DNA of 64,000 bases from JACCWM01 sp040393065 (GTDB lineage: Bacteria > Myxococcota_A > Bradymonadia > Bradymonadales > Bradymonadaceae). The stretch lies in NCBI GenBank assembly GCA_040393065.1, contig JBEBUW010000002.1, positions 1 through 64,000 on the forward strand. The letters are read 5' to 3'. Below the pieces are notes generated by a model. It was not told the origin of the DNA and did not search any database. It saw only the letters and a list, made by a program, of their open reading frames with translations. Made by a program: the position numbers and the translations under genes. Each line of letters begins with the position of its first letter. Within the stretch, counting starts at the first letter, position 1. Shown here piece by piece: positions 17,622 through 26,324 of the stretch.

Positions 17622-19475
17622 ATGAACAAAATCGCGTCGCCGAGTTTTCTGCCACCAGAACTCCCCAGCCAACCCAAGCCCATCGAGCCGGTTCTCATTA
17701 CGCCGCCGTCCAACCCCGTGCGACGCGACGCCACTTTTGCAGCCCCCGGCGAACGCCGCACCCGCTACTCCCTGCCCACAAGCCTGGATACCGCCTCACC
17801 CGTCGGCTACCGCACCCGCGTCAGCCTCACCCTCGAAGAAACCACCGCCGCCCTGGCGCTGCTCTCCTTGAAACGCCCGACCCGGTTCCAGAAACCGCGC
17901 GAAATTTCCGAGCAAGAACTCTTCGAAGAATGCTCGCTTGGCATTCTCACAGCCCGCCAGTCCACCAACTACACAGGCCACCGCCAGGTCAGCTTCGGAC
18001 CCCGAGACTCCGTGCGCATCACCCAGATTTTGCGCACCTTACAACACCTCGAAGCGCCCCCGCTCGACAACGTCGCCTGCACGCACATTGTCCTGAGCCG
18101 ACCCTACCGCACGCCGTTTACGATGCTGCTGACCTTCATCGGCCACAAGCCCTTCAAAAACCTTTTGACCGTCCCGAAGCGCGCCCTCGAAAAGAAATTC
18201 CTGCACACTGACGACATCCCCACCATCGGCTACCTGCAACAACTCCACATCGGCATCCTTGCCGACGCCATGGAACGCGCGACCGTCGTCGCCTCCAACG
18301 GAGAGCGCCGCGCCCAGGTATTTTCTGCGCCCTTTTGCCACGAGGACAACGCCCAAAACTTATCCAAAATCCGCGAGCTCGAAGAACTCTGCGGCCTCAC
18401 CACGGCCGAACGCCGCAAAGGCTGGCGCATTGCCCTGGTCACCCAGACCGGCCAGGCCATCCCCGAAGAACGCATCCCGCTTGCGCCCGAACTCTGCCGA
18501 AAAATCGGCGCCAACATGATGGCGCTCCGCAGCGAACGCATCCAACCCGGCGTCAACGCCGAAGACAAAGCCCCCGAACCTTACCAGATCCGCCAGGACA
18601 TGGACGTCCCCGACGAACTCACCGTCCAGGCCGGACGCGCAGCCTACAACGCCTTCGCCCATTGGACCGGCTGCGACCGCGAACGCGCCAAAGAACTCAT
18701 GATCCTGGAGCGCATCGACGTGCTCACCCCCAACGGCAAAGAACGCCTGCGCGAAGTCCGTCAGATGCTCGACAGCGTCACCGACCGCGTCGTCAAAAAC
18801 ATCCCCCTCTGGGTCGATCTCCCCACCGGCAAAGCCCTGAGCCGCAACGCCGAACGCGGCCGCAAAGCCTTCGGCCTGGCCGGCCAACGCATCTACATCG
18901 GCGGCCTCTCACGCCGCGAAATCCAGGCCGAAGGACTCGACTGGAAAACCTGCGTCCGCGCAGTCGGAGCCGCCGCCTCCCGCAGCGGACTCGTCGCCGA
19001 AATCATGGGAGTCACCAACCTCCCCGACAACTGCGACATGCTCGCCGGACTCTGCCTGATGGCCGGCCCCGTCAACCAGAACGACGTCGGCAAAACCTTC
19101 TACGGCCACAATGACCTCCTCGACCGCGAATTTGGCCACCGCGACCCCACCTCCCTGCTGGTCTGGACCCTCAAAGCCAAAACCGTCGCCGACCCCATCG
19201 GCAACGAAGAACAACTCATGAACGCCGCCCAAAAAGGCCAGCTCGTCGATCTACGCCCCGGCCCCCACGAAGTCATCGCCACCCGCCACGGCAGCACCCT
19301 GCAACCGCTGCGCAAACACGCCGGACGCGTCAACACCGAACGCGCCTTCCATGACGTCGGCAACTTTGTTACCGATCCATCCGGACGAGAAATCCCCGGC
19401 AACCGCGGCTCTGCATGGCCACAACACGCCGCCCGATCCATTGTCTGGCCCCTCAACCAGGAAGACGAACCATGA
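17622..19475 (+). CDS. Hypothetical protein coupled to a MaoC-like hydratase
   Basis: I do not recognise this 617-residue protein. It starts with a Pro-rich, probably flexible 60 residues (PPELPSQPKPIEP). It continues as a mixed alpha/beta soluble protein without signal peptide or membrane helices. Local features include a helical segment GCDRERAKELMILERIDVL and a Gly-rich part QRIYIGGLSRREIQ. AAGGAA lies 7-8 bases before the ATG at 17622. The stop codon overlaps the next start (ATGA), which indicates translational coupling with the MaoC-like protein and a shared pathway. Codon use is like its neighbours, so it looks native. Confidence 0.75.
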   Translation: MNKIASPSFLPPELPSQPKPIEPVLITPPSNPVRRDATFAAPGERRTRYSLPTSLDTASPVGYRTRVSLTLEETTAALALLSLKRPTRFQKPREISEQELFEECSLGILTARQSTNYTGHRQVSFGPRDSVRITQILRTLQHLEAPPLDNVACTHIVLSRPYRTPFTMLLTFIGHKPFKNLLTVPKRALEKKFLHTDDIPTIGYLQQLHIGILADAMERATVVASNGERRAQVFSAPFCHEDNAQNLSKIRELEELCGLTTAERRKGWRIALVTQTGQAIPEERIPLAPELCRKIGANMMALRSERIQPGVNAEDKAPEPYQIRQDMDVPDELTVQAGRAAYNAFAHWTGCDRERAKELMILERIDVLTPNGKERLREVRQMLDSVTDRVVKNIPLWVDLPTGKALSRNAERGRKAFGLAGQRIYIGGLSRREIQAEGLDWKTCVRAVGAAASRSGLVAEIMGVTNLPDNCDMLAGLCLMAGPVNQNDVGKTFYGHNDLLDREFGHRDPTSLLVWTLKAKTVADPIGNEEQLMNAAQKGQLVDLRPGPHEVIATRHGSTLQPLRKHAGRVNTERAFHDVGNFVTDPSGREIPGNRGSAWPQHAARSIVWPLNQEDEP

Positions 19476-20386
19476 GCAATCAAACCCTCGAATTTGACGG
19501 TCTCCCCTCCCTGACGTCCCAGTACATCCGCGCCTTTTTACCGCGCCCCGGCCTCCAAAAAAACACGCTTCAAGCCCCCGAAGCATCTGCCACCAATGTG
19601 CGCATCGACGCCGAAAAACTTGGCCAATACGCCCGCATCTGCGGATTCTCCACCACCAACACCACACCCCAAACACTCCCCCCGACCTATCCCCAGGTAC
19701 TCGCCGCACCCCTGCACGCCGCCCTGTTTGCCTCACCCGCCTTTGCCCACAGCCCCCTCGGCCTGGTCCACACACACCAGCAAATCCACCAGATACGCCC
19801 CATCCACGTTACCGAAACTCTCGACCTCACCGCGCGTCTCCTCGCCGCCCGAACCACCAAACGCGGCACCGAATTCGACATCGAAACCACCGTCCACATC
19901 AACAAATCCCCCAACAAAGGCGAACTCGTCTGGCAAAGCACCGCCACCATGCTCGTGCGCGCCAAAAAATCACCCTCCAAAAAATCAAAACCTTCTTCCA
20001 GACCCGTCGCCGAAGAAGTCACACCCCACCGCTCCGTCATCCTCAAAGCCCCCGAAGACCTCGGCCGCCGCTACGCCGCCACCTCCGGCGACTACAACCC
20101 CATCCACCTCTACGCCGCCACGGCACGCCCCTTCGGATTCCGCCGCCCCATCATCCACGGCATGTGGTCACTCGCCAGATCCGTCGCCGAACTCCACGAC
20201 GATATCACCCCCGAAAACCTCCACATCTACGCCGAATTCCACCGCCCCATCTACCTCCCCTCTTCAATTCTCTTTACCAGCACATCCACACCCGACCCCA
20301 CCAACGAACCCCGGATCAACTTCAGCCTGCGCACACCCGACGCCCGCAAAAACTACCTCGTCGGCCACACCCAGAACCTCCCCTGA
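19472..20386 (+). CDS. MaoC-like dehydratase (hot-dog fold)
   Basis: A 304-residue protein with a C-terminal MaoC/R-hydratase domain. The hydratase motif reads SGDYNPIHLYA (Asp and His catalytic), followed by FGFRRPIIHGMW, the usual substrate-tunnel segment. The N-terminal half (about 1-150) looks like a second, degenerate hot-dog, as in two-domain acyl-CoA hydratases. It should act on trans-2-enoyl-CoA or related thioesters. Its ATG overlaps the stop of the upstream gene by four bases. The 3' end overlaps the convergent kinase gene by 65 bases, and its last 17 codons recur at 22484-22539. Confidence 0.85.
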   Translation: MSNQTLEFDGLPSLTSQYIRAFLPRPGLQKNTLQAPEASATNVRIDAEKLGQYARICGFSTTNTTPQTLPPTYPQVLAAPLHAALFASPAFAHSPLGLVHTHQQIHQIRPIHVTETLDLTARLLAARTTKRGTEFDIETTVHINKSPNKGELVWQSTATMLVRAKKSPSKKSKPSSRPVAEEVTPHRSVILKAPEDLGRRYAATSGDYNPIHLYAATARPFGFRRPIIHGMWSLARSVAELHDDITPENLHIYAEFHRPIYLPSSILFTSTSTPDPTNEPRINFSLRTPDARKNYLVGHTQNLP

Positions 20387-21311
20387 TTCTTTGCTTTTCC
20401 TTCGCGGCAATTCGCGCATTCGCGCCTTCGCGTGCGCCTTTTGCCGTGCTTTTGCCTTTTGCCGTGCCGCCCTGTCTTTGCCGCGGCGCATGCAAAAACG
20501 CAAGGGCAACCCGTGCACTCTGAATCCGATCTTCCCAGAACGGCTCCAGCATCCTCTCCAAAAGCTCCATAATTACTGGCGTAGCCGTCACATACTCCTG
20601 AAACAACATCCGCATCGGCTCCGCCGCATCGACCGGCAAATCCGACGGATGGCGATGACTCAGCAAATGCACAGCGGTCGCTCCAAGCGCATACAAATCA
20701 CTCGCCGCCACCGCACGCCCCACCAATTGCTCAAACGGCATATACCCGCTCGTCCCCACCACCGTGGACGCTCCCTTGCTGGAATCTGCACCCCGGGCAG
20801 CGACCGAAACCCCACCAAAATCGATCAAAACCCAGCGCCCATCCGCACGCCGCATGATATTCGATGGTTTAATGTCTCGATGAATAACCGGCGGCTCCAG
20901 GCCATGCAAATACGCCAGGATCTCCAGCATCTGCTTCAGAAAATCGCGTATTCCGACCCCATCCAGCCGCAACCCCTGCGCGATCAAGTCCTTCAGATTC
21001 TCCCCGGCTACATACTCCTGCACCAAAACAAAGCGCTCGTGCTCCGAATCCCCCTCAAGCTCATGAAAAGCATCGATATACCGCGGAATCCCATCATGAT
21101 GCAGCGACTGTAACACCTGACCTTCGCGCTCAAAAAGCTCAATAGACTTCCAGTCCGGGCTATCGCGAACCGCCAGCTGCTTGACCACCACCTGTCGTCC
21201 CGTCAAAAACTCACGAGCCAGATACGTTATCCCCTGACTGCCGCGCCCGAGCTCCTCGACAACCTCAAACCGTCCGCCAAAAACAACGTTTCCAGCCAGA
21301 ATATCCCTCAC
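20322..21311 (-). CDS. Serine/threonine protein kinase
   Basis: A 329-residue eukaryotic-type kinase. The glycine loop is GRGSQG (22-27), the ATP lysine Lys44 (VVVK), the catalytic loop HRDIKPSN (144-151), the metal site DFGG (164-167) and the APE-like segment GTSGYMPFEQ. The domain ends near residue 265. The tail (about 275-329) is Arg/Gly/Lys/Ala-rich, read through repetitive DNA and the maoC end, with no membrane helix. The tail may be a recent extension after loss of an earlier stop. The GTG start at 21311 overlaps the stop of a frame belonging to the upstream broken kinase (GTGA). Confidence 0.88.
   Translation of the reverse strand: MRDILAGNVVFGGRFEVVEELGRGSQGITYLAREFLTGRQVVVKQLAVRDSPDWKSIELFEREGQVLQSLHHDGIPRYIDAFHELEGDSEHERFVLVQEYVAGENLKDLIAQGLRLDGVGIRDFLKQMLEILAYLHGLEPPVIHRDIKPSNIMRRADGRWVLIDFGGVSVAARGADSSKGASTVVGTSGYMPFEQLVGRAVAASDLYALGATAVHLLSHRHPSDLPVDAAEPMRMLFQEYVTATPVIMELLERMLEPFWEDRIQSARVALAFLHAPRQRQGGTAKGKSTAKGAREGANARIAAKEKQRIRGGSGCGRRGSFCGRRVCAG
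20337..20386 (+). repeat. maoC 3'-end direct repeat, copy A (in place)
   Basis: The last codons of the MaoC gene (PDARKNYLVGHTQNLP and stop) match 22484-22539 (PGARKNYLFGHVQYLPRS and stop). The pair brackets the two kinase genes. Confidence 0.8.
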
Positions 21312-22449
21312 TTCTTCAGCAACCTGGATGCCAATTCCTTCGATTTCGCGTGGTTACTCTTCCACACCTTCAGCCACAGCCCCCCATCACCACAAGCAAA
21401 CTCCACCCCAGAACACTCGCCAGAATCGACGCCCCCTGCCCCATCAAAACTGCTATCATAGCCGATGGCGTAAATTTTATCGCTGCGACTACCACCACCG
21501 CAGCATACACGCCAGACATCGCAACCAGCCCCGACCACGGACTCACCTCCACCACGGGCGTCACCTCTATCGCTGTCGATGCACCCGTCCGGGATGCCGC
21601 AACAACCGCACCCTCGCCACGGCCGCTCTGGTGCGGCCACCTCCTGTGCGTGGCAGACTTCCCATCCAACCAATCCAGCACCTCTTGAGCCGACGACAAA
21701 CGCAAATTCACCGACGGCTCCAACATCGCATCCAGCAAAGCCGTCAATTCCACCGACAGATCTACATAATCCCGATACCCAATCCGCATGCGCCGCATCG
21801 GCATATCCAATGGCCCCACACCACTCGCCAGATGCACCGCCGTGGCTGCTAATGCATACAGATCTGACGCCGGCGAAGCGCGACCCACCAGCTGTTCCGC
21901 CGGCATATACCCGCTGGTTCCAATCACCGTCGACCCGCCAACTTGATCGGACTGCACCGCCTGCACCGCCCCAAAATCGACCAGCAAAAACCGCCCGTCA
22001 GCATGTTGCATAATGTTCGACGGCTTGATGTCCCGATGAATGACCGCCGGACTCAACCCGTGCAGATACCGCAAGATCTCCACCATCTGCCTCAAAAACT
22101 CGCGCACCCCGGCATCATTCAGCCGCAAACCACCCTCGAGCTCCGCCCGCAAATCTTTGCCGTCCACATACTCCTGAACGATCACAAACCGCGTCTTCCC
22201 CTCCTCCTCAATCCGAAACGAATCGATATACGCCGGCACGCCCGGATGCGAAATCGTACGCAGCGCCGCCCCCTCGCGCTCAAAAAGCTCCACCCCTTTC
22301 CAGCTATCGACCCACTCTAACAACAATTACTTAACGACCACCTGCTTCGATGTCTTCAAGTCAACCGCAACCCACGTCCGCCCCTGCGCCCCCTTTCCAA
22401 GCTCCCGCAAGACTTCATACCGCTCACCGAGCACCACCACATCTGACAC
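21308..22449 (-). pseudogene. Serine/threonine kinase paralogue broken by a stop codon and a frameshift
   Basis: It is a close relative of the adjacent kinase. The N-terminus (VSDVVVLGERYEVLRELGKGAQG, GTG at 22449) reaches the ATP lysine in KQVVVK and then hits TAA at 22327-22329. The intact kinase has Gln at this place, so a CAA to TAA change is likely. The same frame continues with HRDIKPSN, DFG and GTSGYMPAEQ, then a linker and two hydrophobic segments. It stops again at 21370. A one-base change in the C6 run at 21380-21385 would join a frame ending ELASRLLKK, whose stop overlaps the next kinase's start. It was therefore probably once a membrane-anchored kinase. Confidence 0.8.
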
Positions 22450-22483
22450 GATTTCAACCCATAATTTTCTAAAAACTTTTCGC

Positions 22484-22539
22484 CCGGCGCCCGCAAAAAC
22501 TACCTGTTCGGACACGTGCAATACCTGCCCAGATCATAA
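22484..22539 (+). repeat. maoC 3'-end direct repeat, copy B (displaced)
   Basis: Sixteen matching codons plus RS and a stop, in the same orientation as maoC but without the rest of the gene. It lies just beyond the 5' end of the broken kinase and directly before array A2. Confidence 0.8.
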
Positions 22540-22544
22540 TTTTT

Positions 22545-22806
22545 GCCAAATTTTTGCCAAAATGCTTACCCGAGGCCTCAGGTACACCATTTTGCGCGCC
22601 AAAATGCGTCTCCGAGCTCTCAAGTAATCATTTTGCCCGCCAAAGTAGCTACCCGAGGCCTCAGGTGCACCATTCTGCCCGCCAAAGTAGCTACCCGAGG
22701 CCTCAGGTGCACCATTCTGCCCGCCAAAGTAGCTACCCGAGCTCTCAGGGAACCATTTTGCCCGCCAAAGTGCTTACCCGAGCGCTCAAGTCCCCATTTT
22801 GCCAAA
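22545..22806 (-). repeat. 42-bp tandem array A2
   Basis: GCCAAA-initiated units begin at 22556, 22598, 22639, 22681, 22723 and 22764, with spacings of 41-42; partial units flank them. The core is GAGGCCTC, with variants GAGCTCTC and GAGCGCTC, inside ACC...GGT. Read on the minus strand, the unit runs core-GGGTAGCTACTTTGG, which resembles array A3. It separates the kinase pseudogene from the 3' end of the nitronate monooxygenase gene. Confidence 0.92.
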
Positions 22807-22817
22807 AAATTACATAA

Positions 22818-23789
22818 TTACTTCAGGGCGGCCTCAAACTCTCGCACAACTTCGCCCGCCCCCAGCACCTTATCGATCGACGCCACGCTCTTGCCGGCCT
22901 GCCAGTAATCATTGTAACCGCCGCCGCGCGTAGCATTGCGCCCGAGCTGCCAGACCGAACGCATCGCAAACCAGCTCCGCACCCAGTGCTTGGCCCGGGG
23001 ATGCTGCAACATGCGCTTCGTAATTGGCCCCACAGTCGTGCCCACGCGTTTCACGTACTCCGTTTCGATCACCGATACCGGCACGCCCGAAATCCGCATC
23101 GTCAGCACAACATCTTCTTCCCGCGCAGCCAGAATCGCCGCCTTATACTCGTTGTGCGCCGTGCATTCCTTCGTCGCAATGAACCGCGTCCCGAGCTGCA
23201 CGGCCTGATAGCCCATCGCCAGCGTTGCGCGAAAATCCTCCGGCGAACCAATTCCGCCCGCAGCCACCAGCGGCACACCAAAAGACTGCAAATCCTCAAA
23301 CAGCTTTTCCTTGCTCTGCGTCCCTGCATGCCCGCCCGCGCGACCGTTCACGCAAATCAGCCCGTCCACGCCGCCCTCAAGCGCCCGCTCCGCCCACTTA
23401 CGTTCCGTCACATCGTGATAAACCACGCCCCCCGCAGCATGCACCTTTTCCACAACCCAGCGTGGATTGCCCAGCGCCGTCACAAAAAACCGCACGCCCT
23501 CTTCCAGCGCAATATCCACCCAGGCACGCATCCGATCTTCGTAGATCTTCGATGATTTCTCGATCAGCGCATTGAACCCGACCGCGCCCCCATCATTGGC
23601 TGCAATGATTTTACGAAGCGACTCCCGCAAATCCTGCCGATGCGCAAACACAATCGACAACGGCTGCACCACACCCACGGCACCACTGGCGACCACCGCG
23701 CTGACCAACTCAACATTCGAACACGGATACATCGCCCCGCAGATCAACGGCACACGCGCACCGGTCTGCTCCAAAAAACGACTCGTCAT
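22818..23789 (-). CDS. Nitronate monooxygenase / 2-nitropropane dioxygenase family protein
   Basis: A 323-residue FMN-binding TIM barrel. The N-terminal PLICGAMYPCSN segment, VTALGNPRWV, and the phosphate-binding NGRAGGHAG and VAAGGIGSPEDF motifs fit the family. The QLGTRFIATKE motif near residue 210 is characteristic. It would oxidise nitronates, or act as a related flavin oxidoreductase. The exact substrate cannot be told, since the family is broad (enoyl-ACP reductase FabK and PfaD are relatives). I use the ATG at 23789 with GGGAAG upstream; the frame is open 20 codons further. It lies 26 bases downstream of the LemA-like gene on the same strand. Confidence 0.82.
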   Translation of the reverse strand: MTSRFLEQTGARVPLICGAMYPCSNVELVSAVVASGAVGVVQPLSIVFAHRQDLRESLRKIIAANDGGAVGFNALIEKSSKIYEDRMRAWVDIALEEGVRFFVTALGNPRWVVEKVHAAGGVVYHDVTERKWAERALEGGVDGLICVNGRAGGHAGTQSKEKLFEDLQSFGVPLVAAGGIGSPEDFRATLAMGYQAVQLGTRFIATKECTAHNEYKAAILAAREEDVVLTMRISGVPVSVIETEYVKRVGTTVGPITKRMLQHPRAKHWVRSWFAMRSVWQLGRNATRGGGYNDYWQAGKSVASIDKVLGAGEVVREFEAALK

Positions 23790-23815
23790 GAAAACTTCCC
23801 TGAACTTGAACGAAT

Positions 23816-24385
23816 TTACTCGCAACGCTTCGTTGTAGATCTGGCCCACAACGAAGCCGGAAAACGGCTCGCGTACTGATTGTAACGAACCACGGCTTCA
23901 TTACAGCGCTTCAACTCGACACGAATCCGATTCTCCGCACCGATCAACTCCGCATCCTTATCGGGCGAATCCGGCCGGTTCGCAAGCATCGCCTGCACCG
24001 AAGCCTGACGCTCCTTCACGCTGGCCACCTGCGCTATACTCGCGTCCGCAGCCTCCGCCAGCCGTCCGACCTTCGAAGAAGCACTCATCGACCAGAGTCC
24101 CATCACCGCCGCCACCACAACCGCGGCGATGCCACCCAGCCGCATCCTCTTCTTTTTCTGCGCAGCCTTTTCAGCCGCCAGTCTTTCCTCGCGCAAGCGC
24201 CGCTCTTTCAGCTGACTTCGCGCCTGCTCGATATACTCCGCCGGAATCCCCAGCTCACTGCCCATCTCCGCCATTTCACTGGCCGAAAACTTCACCACAT
24301 CCTCGCTTCGCAACCGCTCGGCGAGTTCCATCACATCGTCAACGTCTTCGTAGTTGGTCGTTGATTTCGCTTGTGTCTCAGCCAT
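23816..24385 (-). CDS. LemA-like membrane protein
   Basis: About 189 residues. The N-terminal half is a charged helix (SQLKERRLREERLAAEKAAQKKKRMR) leading into one membrane segment (GGIAAVVVAAVMGLWSM). The C-terminal part, ending ENRIRVELKRCNEAVVRYNQYASRFP, resembles the last helices of LemA proteins. LemA and TPM proteins commonly occur together, and here the TPM gene lies directly upstream (stop 25 bases before this ATG). They probably form one envelope-associated unit of unknown role. The start could also be the ATG at 24394. Confidence 0.65.
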   Translation of the reverse strand: MAETQAKSTTNYEDVDDVMELAERLRSEDVVKFSASEMAEMGSELGIPAEYIEQARSQLKERRLREERLAAEKAAQKKKRMRLGGIAAVVVAAVMGLWSMSASSKVGRLAEAADASIAQVASVKERQASVQAMLANRPDSPDKDAELIGAENRIRVELKRCNEAVVRYNQYASRFPASLWARSTTKRCE

Positions 24386-24409
24386 TTCCACCATTCTCCT
24401 CAACCAGCC

Positions 24410-25519
24410 TTACCAGCTCGAACCCGCACCGCCGCCGCCTGAACTGCCGCCGCCAAAACTTCCACCGCCACCGCCTCCCCCGCCTGAAGACGACGACGTA
24501 ATCCGCGGCAAAATCACATCGCGTATATGGTGGTAATTGCAATGTTTGCAATGTTCCGTAATCCGCTTTAACCCCGTGGAACTGGTGGTCGCAGCCCGCA
24601 CCACAACCGACTTCGTGTGCAGCGTCTTATACTTGCACCGCCTGCAGGCCGAGTGCCCCGAGAACCACTTATTCACCACCAGCCGACGCTTAAACCCGCA
24701 ATCGTCGCAATAATAAAACTGATAATCGACCGAGCCTACACGCTCTTCTGTGAGCTGCCCGCTATCCAGATAAATATCATCCTGCTCCTCGGCCACCATC
24801 GACATCATCGTTTTGCATGTTGGACACGTCCGCTCCCGCTTACGCCAGTAACCCACACCGAGCGCGGAACTACCCGCCCCACCCAACAAAAATGCCAGAA
24901 TCCAGCCCAGCTCGAGATCAATCGGCTCCTCGTTTCCCCGGCCAGCAACCACCTGAGAGCGCAACTCTTCCGGCGACAAACGCAACCGCTCCAGCACCGC
25001 GTCCACGCCCGCCTCAAGTCCCAGGTCGTAACGCTCCGCCCGAAAATGCGGCACCATTTTCTCGGTCTGCATCCGCTTCAACCAGCCATCCGGCAGCGGC
25101 CCTTCCAGCCCATAGCCTGTTTCCATTTCCAGCCGACGCTCACCACGCACCAGCAAGATCAGCAGCCCGTTATTGCTCTCGCGCTTGCCAATCCCCCAGG
25201 TATTGAACAGTTCCGTGGCAAAATCCTTCGGCGTCGGCGCATCCACCGATTCCACCGTTACCAGCGCAATTTCAATCCCGGTTTCTTGCTCCAGCGCCGT
25301 AAGCTTGTCGTCGATACGCGCCTCCATATCGGCCGGCAAAACATCAATCGTATCGCTCACCCACCCGTACTGCACCCGGGGATTGGGCACCTCCGCAACG
25401 CGCATTGCCCACAACGGCGAGCTTCCCCAGAGCAATGTAAACAAAAGCGTAAGCAAACAGGCCAGCGCGCCGCCCCAGACAGTTCCCCTCAAATCAGTTC
25501 GCCTCAAGATTCTCTCCAT
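24410..25519 (-). CDS. TPM-domain membrane protein with zinc ribbons and Gly/Ser tail
   Basis: A 369-residue protein. An N-terminal hydrophobic segment (GALACLLTLLFTLLWG) acts as signal or anchor. The TPM (YgcG) domain follows at about 45-180, with ALEQETGIEIALVTV and NGLLILLVRGERRLEMETGYGLEG. A membrane helix lies near 205-225. Then come four CxxC knuckles (CPTC, CDDC, CRRC, CKHC), likely two zinc ribbons. The tail is a Gly/Ser-rich stretch ending SSW, typical of YgcG-like proteins. GATGGGAAG precedes the chosen ATG. It forms a pair with the LemA-like gene; the biochemical role is unknown. Confidence 0.82.
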   Translation of the reverse strand: MERILRRTDLRGTVWGGALACLLTLLFTLLWGSSPLWAMRVAEVPNPRVQYGWVSDTIDVLPADMEARIDDKLTALEQETGIEIALVTVESVDAPTPKDFATELFNTWGIGKRESNNGLLILLVRGERRLEMETGYGLEGPLPDGWLKRMQTEKMVPHFRAERYDLGLEAGVDAVLERLRLSPEELRSQVVAGRGNEEPIDLELGWILAFLLGGAGSSALGVGYWRKRERTCPTCKTMMSMVAEEQDDIYLDSGQLTEERVGSVDYQFYYCDDCGFKRRLVVNKWFSGHSACRRCKYKTLHTKSVVVRAATTSSTGLKRITEHCKHCNYHHIRDVILPRITSSSSGGGGGGGGSFGGGSSGGGGAGSSW

Positions 25520-25663
25520 CACAGCTTCCCATCTGTTGTTGTCGAATATCCGTCGCCAATGCACCGCATTTCTGAATTCTCCACCAGAATGCACCACATA
25601 AGCCTCGGATACCAGCGCAACAAGACATGCCGTGTGATATTCGTCTCGAGAGGCCCGGCTGAA

Positions 25664-26092
25664 TTAGTTCCCCCACACAACGTGTTTGGCGCCATTTTTC
25701 TTCAGCAAACCATCCAGCCGCTCTTTCTGATCGCCCTGCACCATAATCGCGCTCCCCTCGACCGTCGCGCCCACACCCAGAGCCTTGCGCAATTTGCGCG
25801 CCCACTGCGCCCGATCTTCGGCATCCATTCCCTCCAGCCCTTCGATGAAGGTCACCTCCTTGCCGCCGCGCCCCTTCCACTCCGAACGCAACACGACCCT
25901 GGCCGGAAACCCGCCCGCTTCCTTACTGGCTTTCTGCGGTTCTGAATGTTTCTCTACATTGTCAGTCTTCTCTTCGGATGCTTTCTCCTCTGCGACCACC
26001 TTGCCCTGCAGCGCCGCAAATGGATTGTGCCCAAAACCTTCCGCTCCGGAATCCAGAGCAATTTTCTTTTTGCCGCGTTCTTTTTTACTCAT
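25664..26092 (-). CDS. SUI1/eIF1-like translation factor (YciH family)
   Basis: A 142-residue protein. The first 60 residues are Lys/Glu-rich and probably disordered. The SUI1 fold follows (about 65-142), with RVVLRSEWKGRGGKEVTFIEGL, the ARKLRKALGVGATVEG helix, a hydrophobic IMVQGDQ strand and the GAKHVVW end. The bacterial relative YciH is proposed to monitor translation initiation at non-standard codons or under stress. AGAAGAAG precedes the ATG at 26092. It is a stand-alone gene, separated from the TPM gene by 144 bases and divergent from the next envelope protein. Confidence 0.85.
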   Translation of the reverse strand: MSKKERGKKKIALDSGAEGFGHNPFAALQGKVVAEEKASEEKTDNVEKHSEPQKASKEAGGFPARVVLRSEWKGRGGKEVTFIEGLEGMDAEDRAQWARKLRKALGVGATVEGSAIMVQGDQKERLDGLLKKNGAKHVVWGN

Positions 26093-26324
26093 CTTCTTCT
26101 CTGTTCTCGTAGTATCGATTGTCTCGCAACACCCCGGCACCTCTATTCCTCGGACAATCACCCCTGTTTCGCAAGCAAAACCCTGCGTTTCACCCTACCA
26201 ACAAGGTTGATATTTGCCCGCAGTCTGCACTACTGTTCCAATCCACTGGCACTCTTTACTTTTGATAATATGGCTTTCTGGTAACGAATTATCTGCCACC
26301 GTACATTACGTTGTTGAGGCACTT

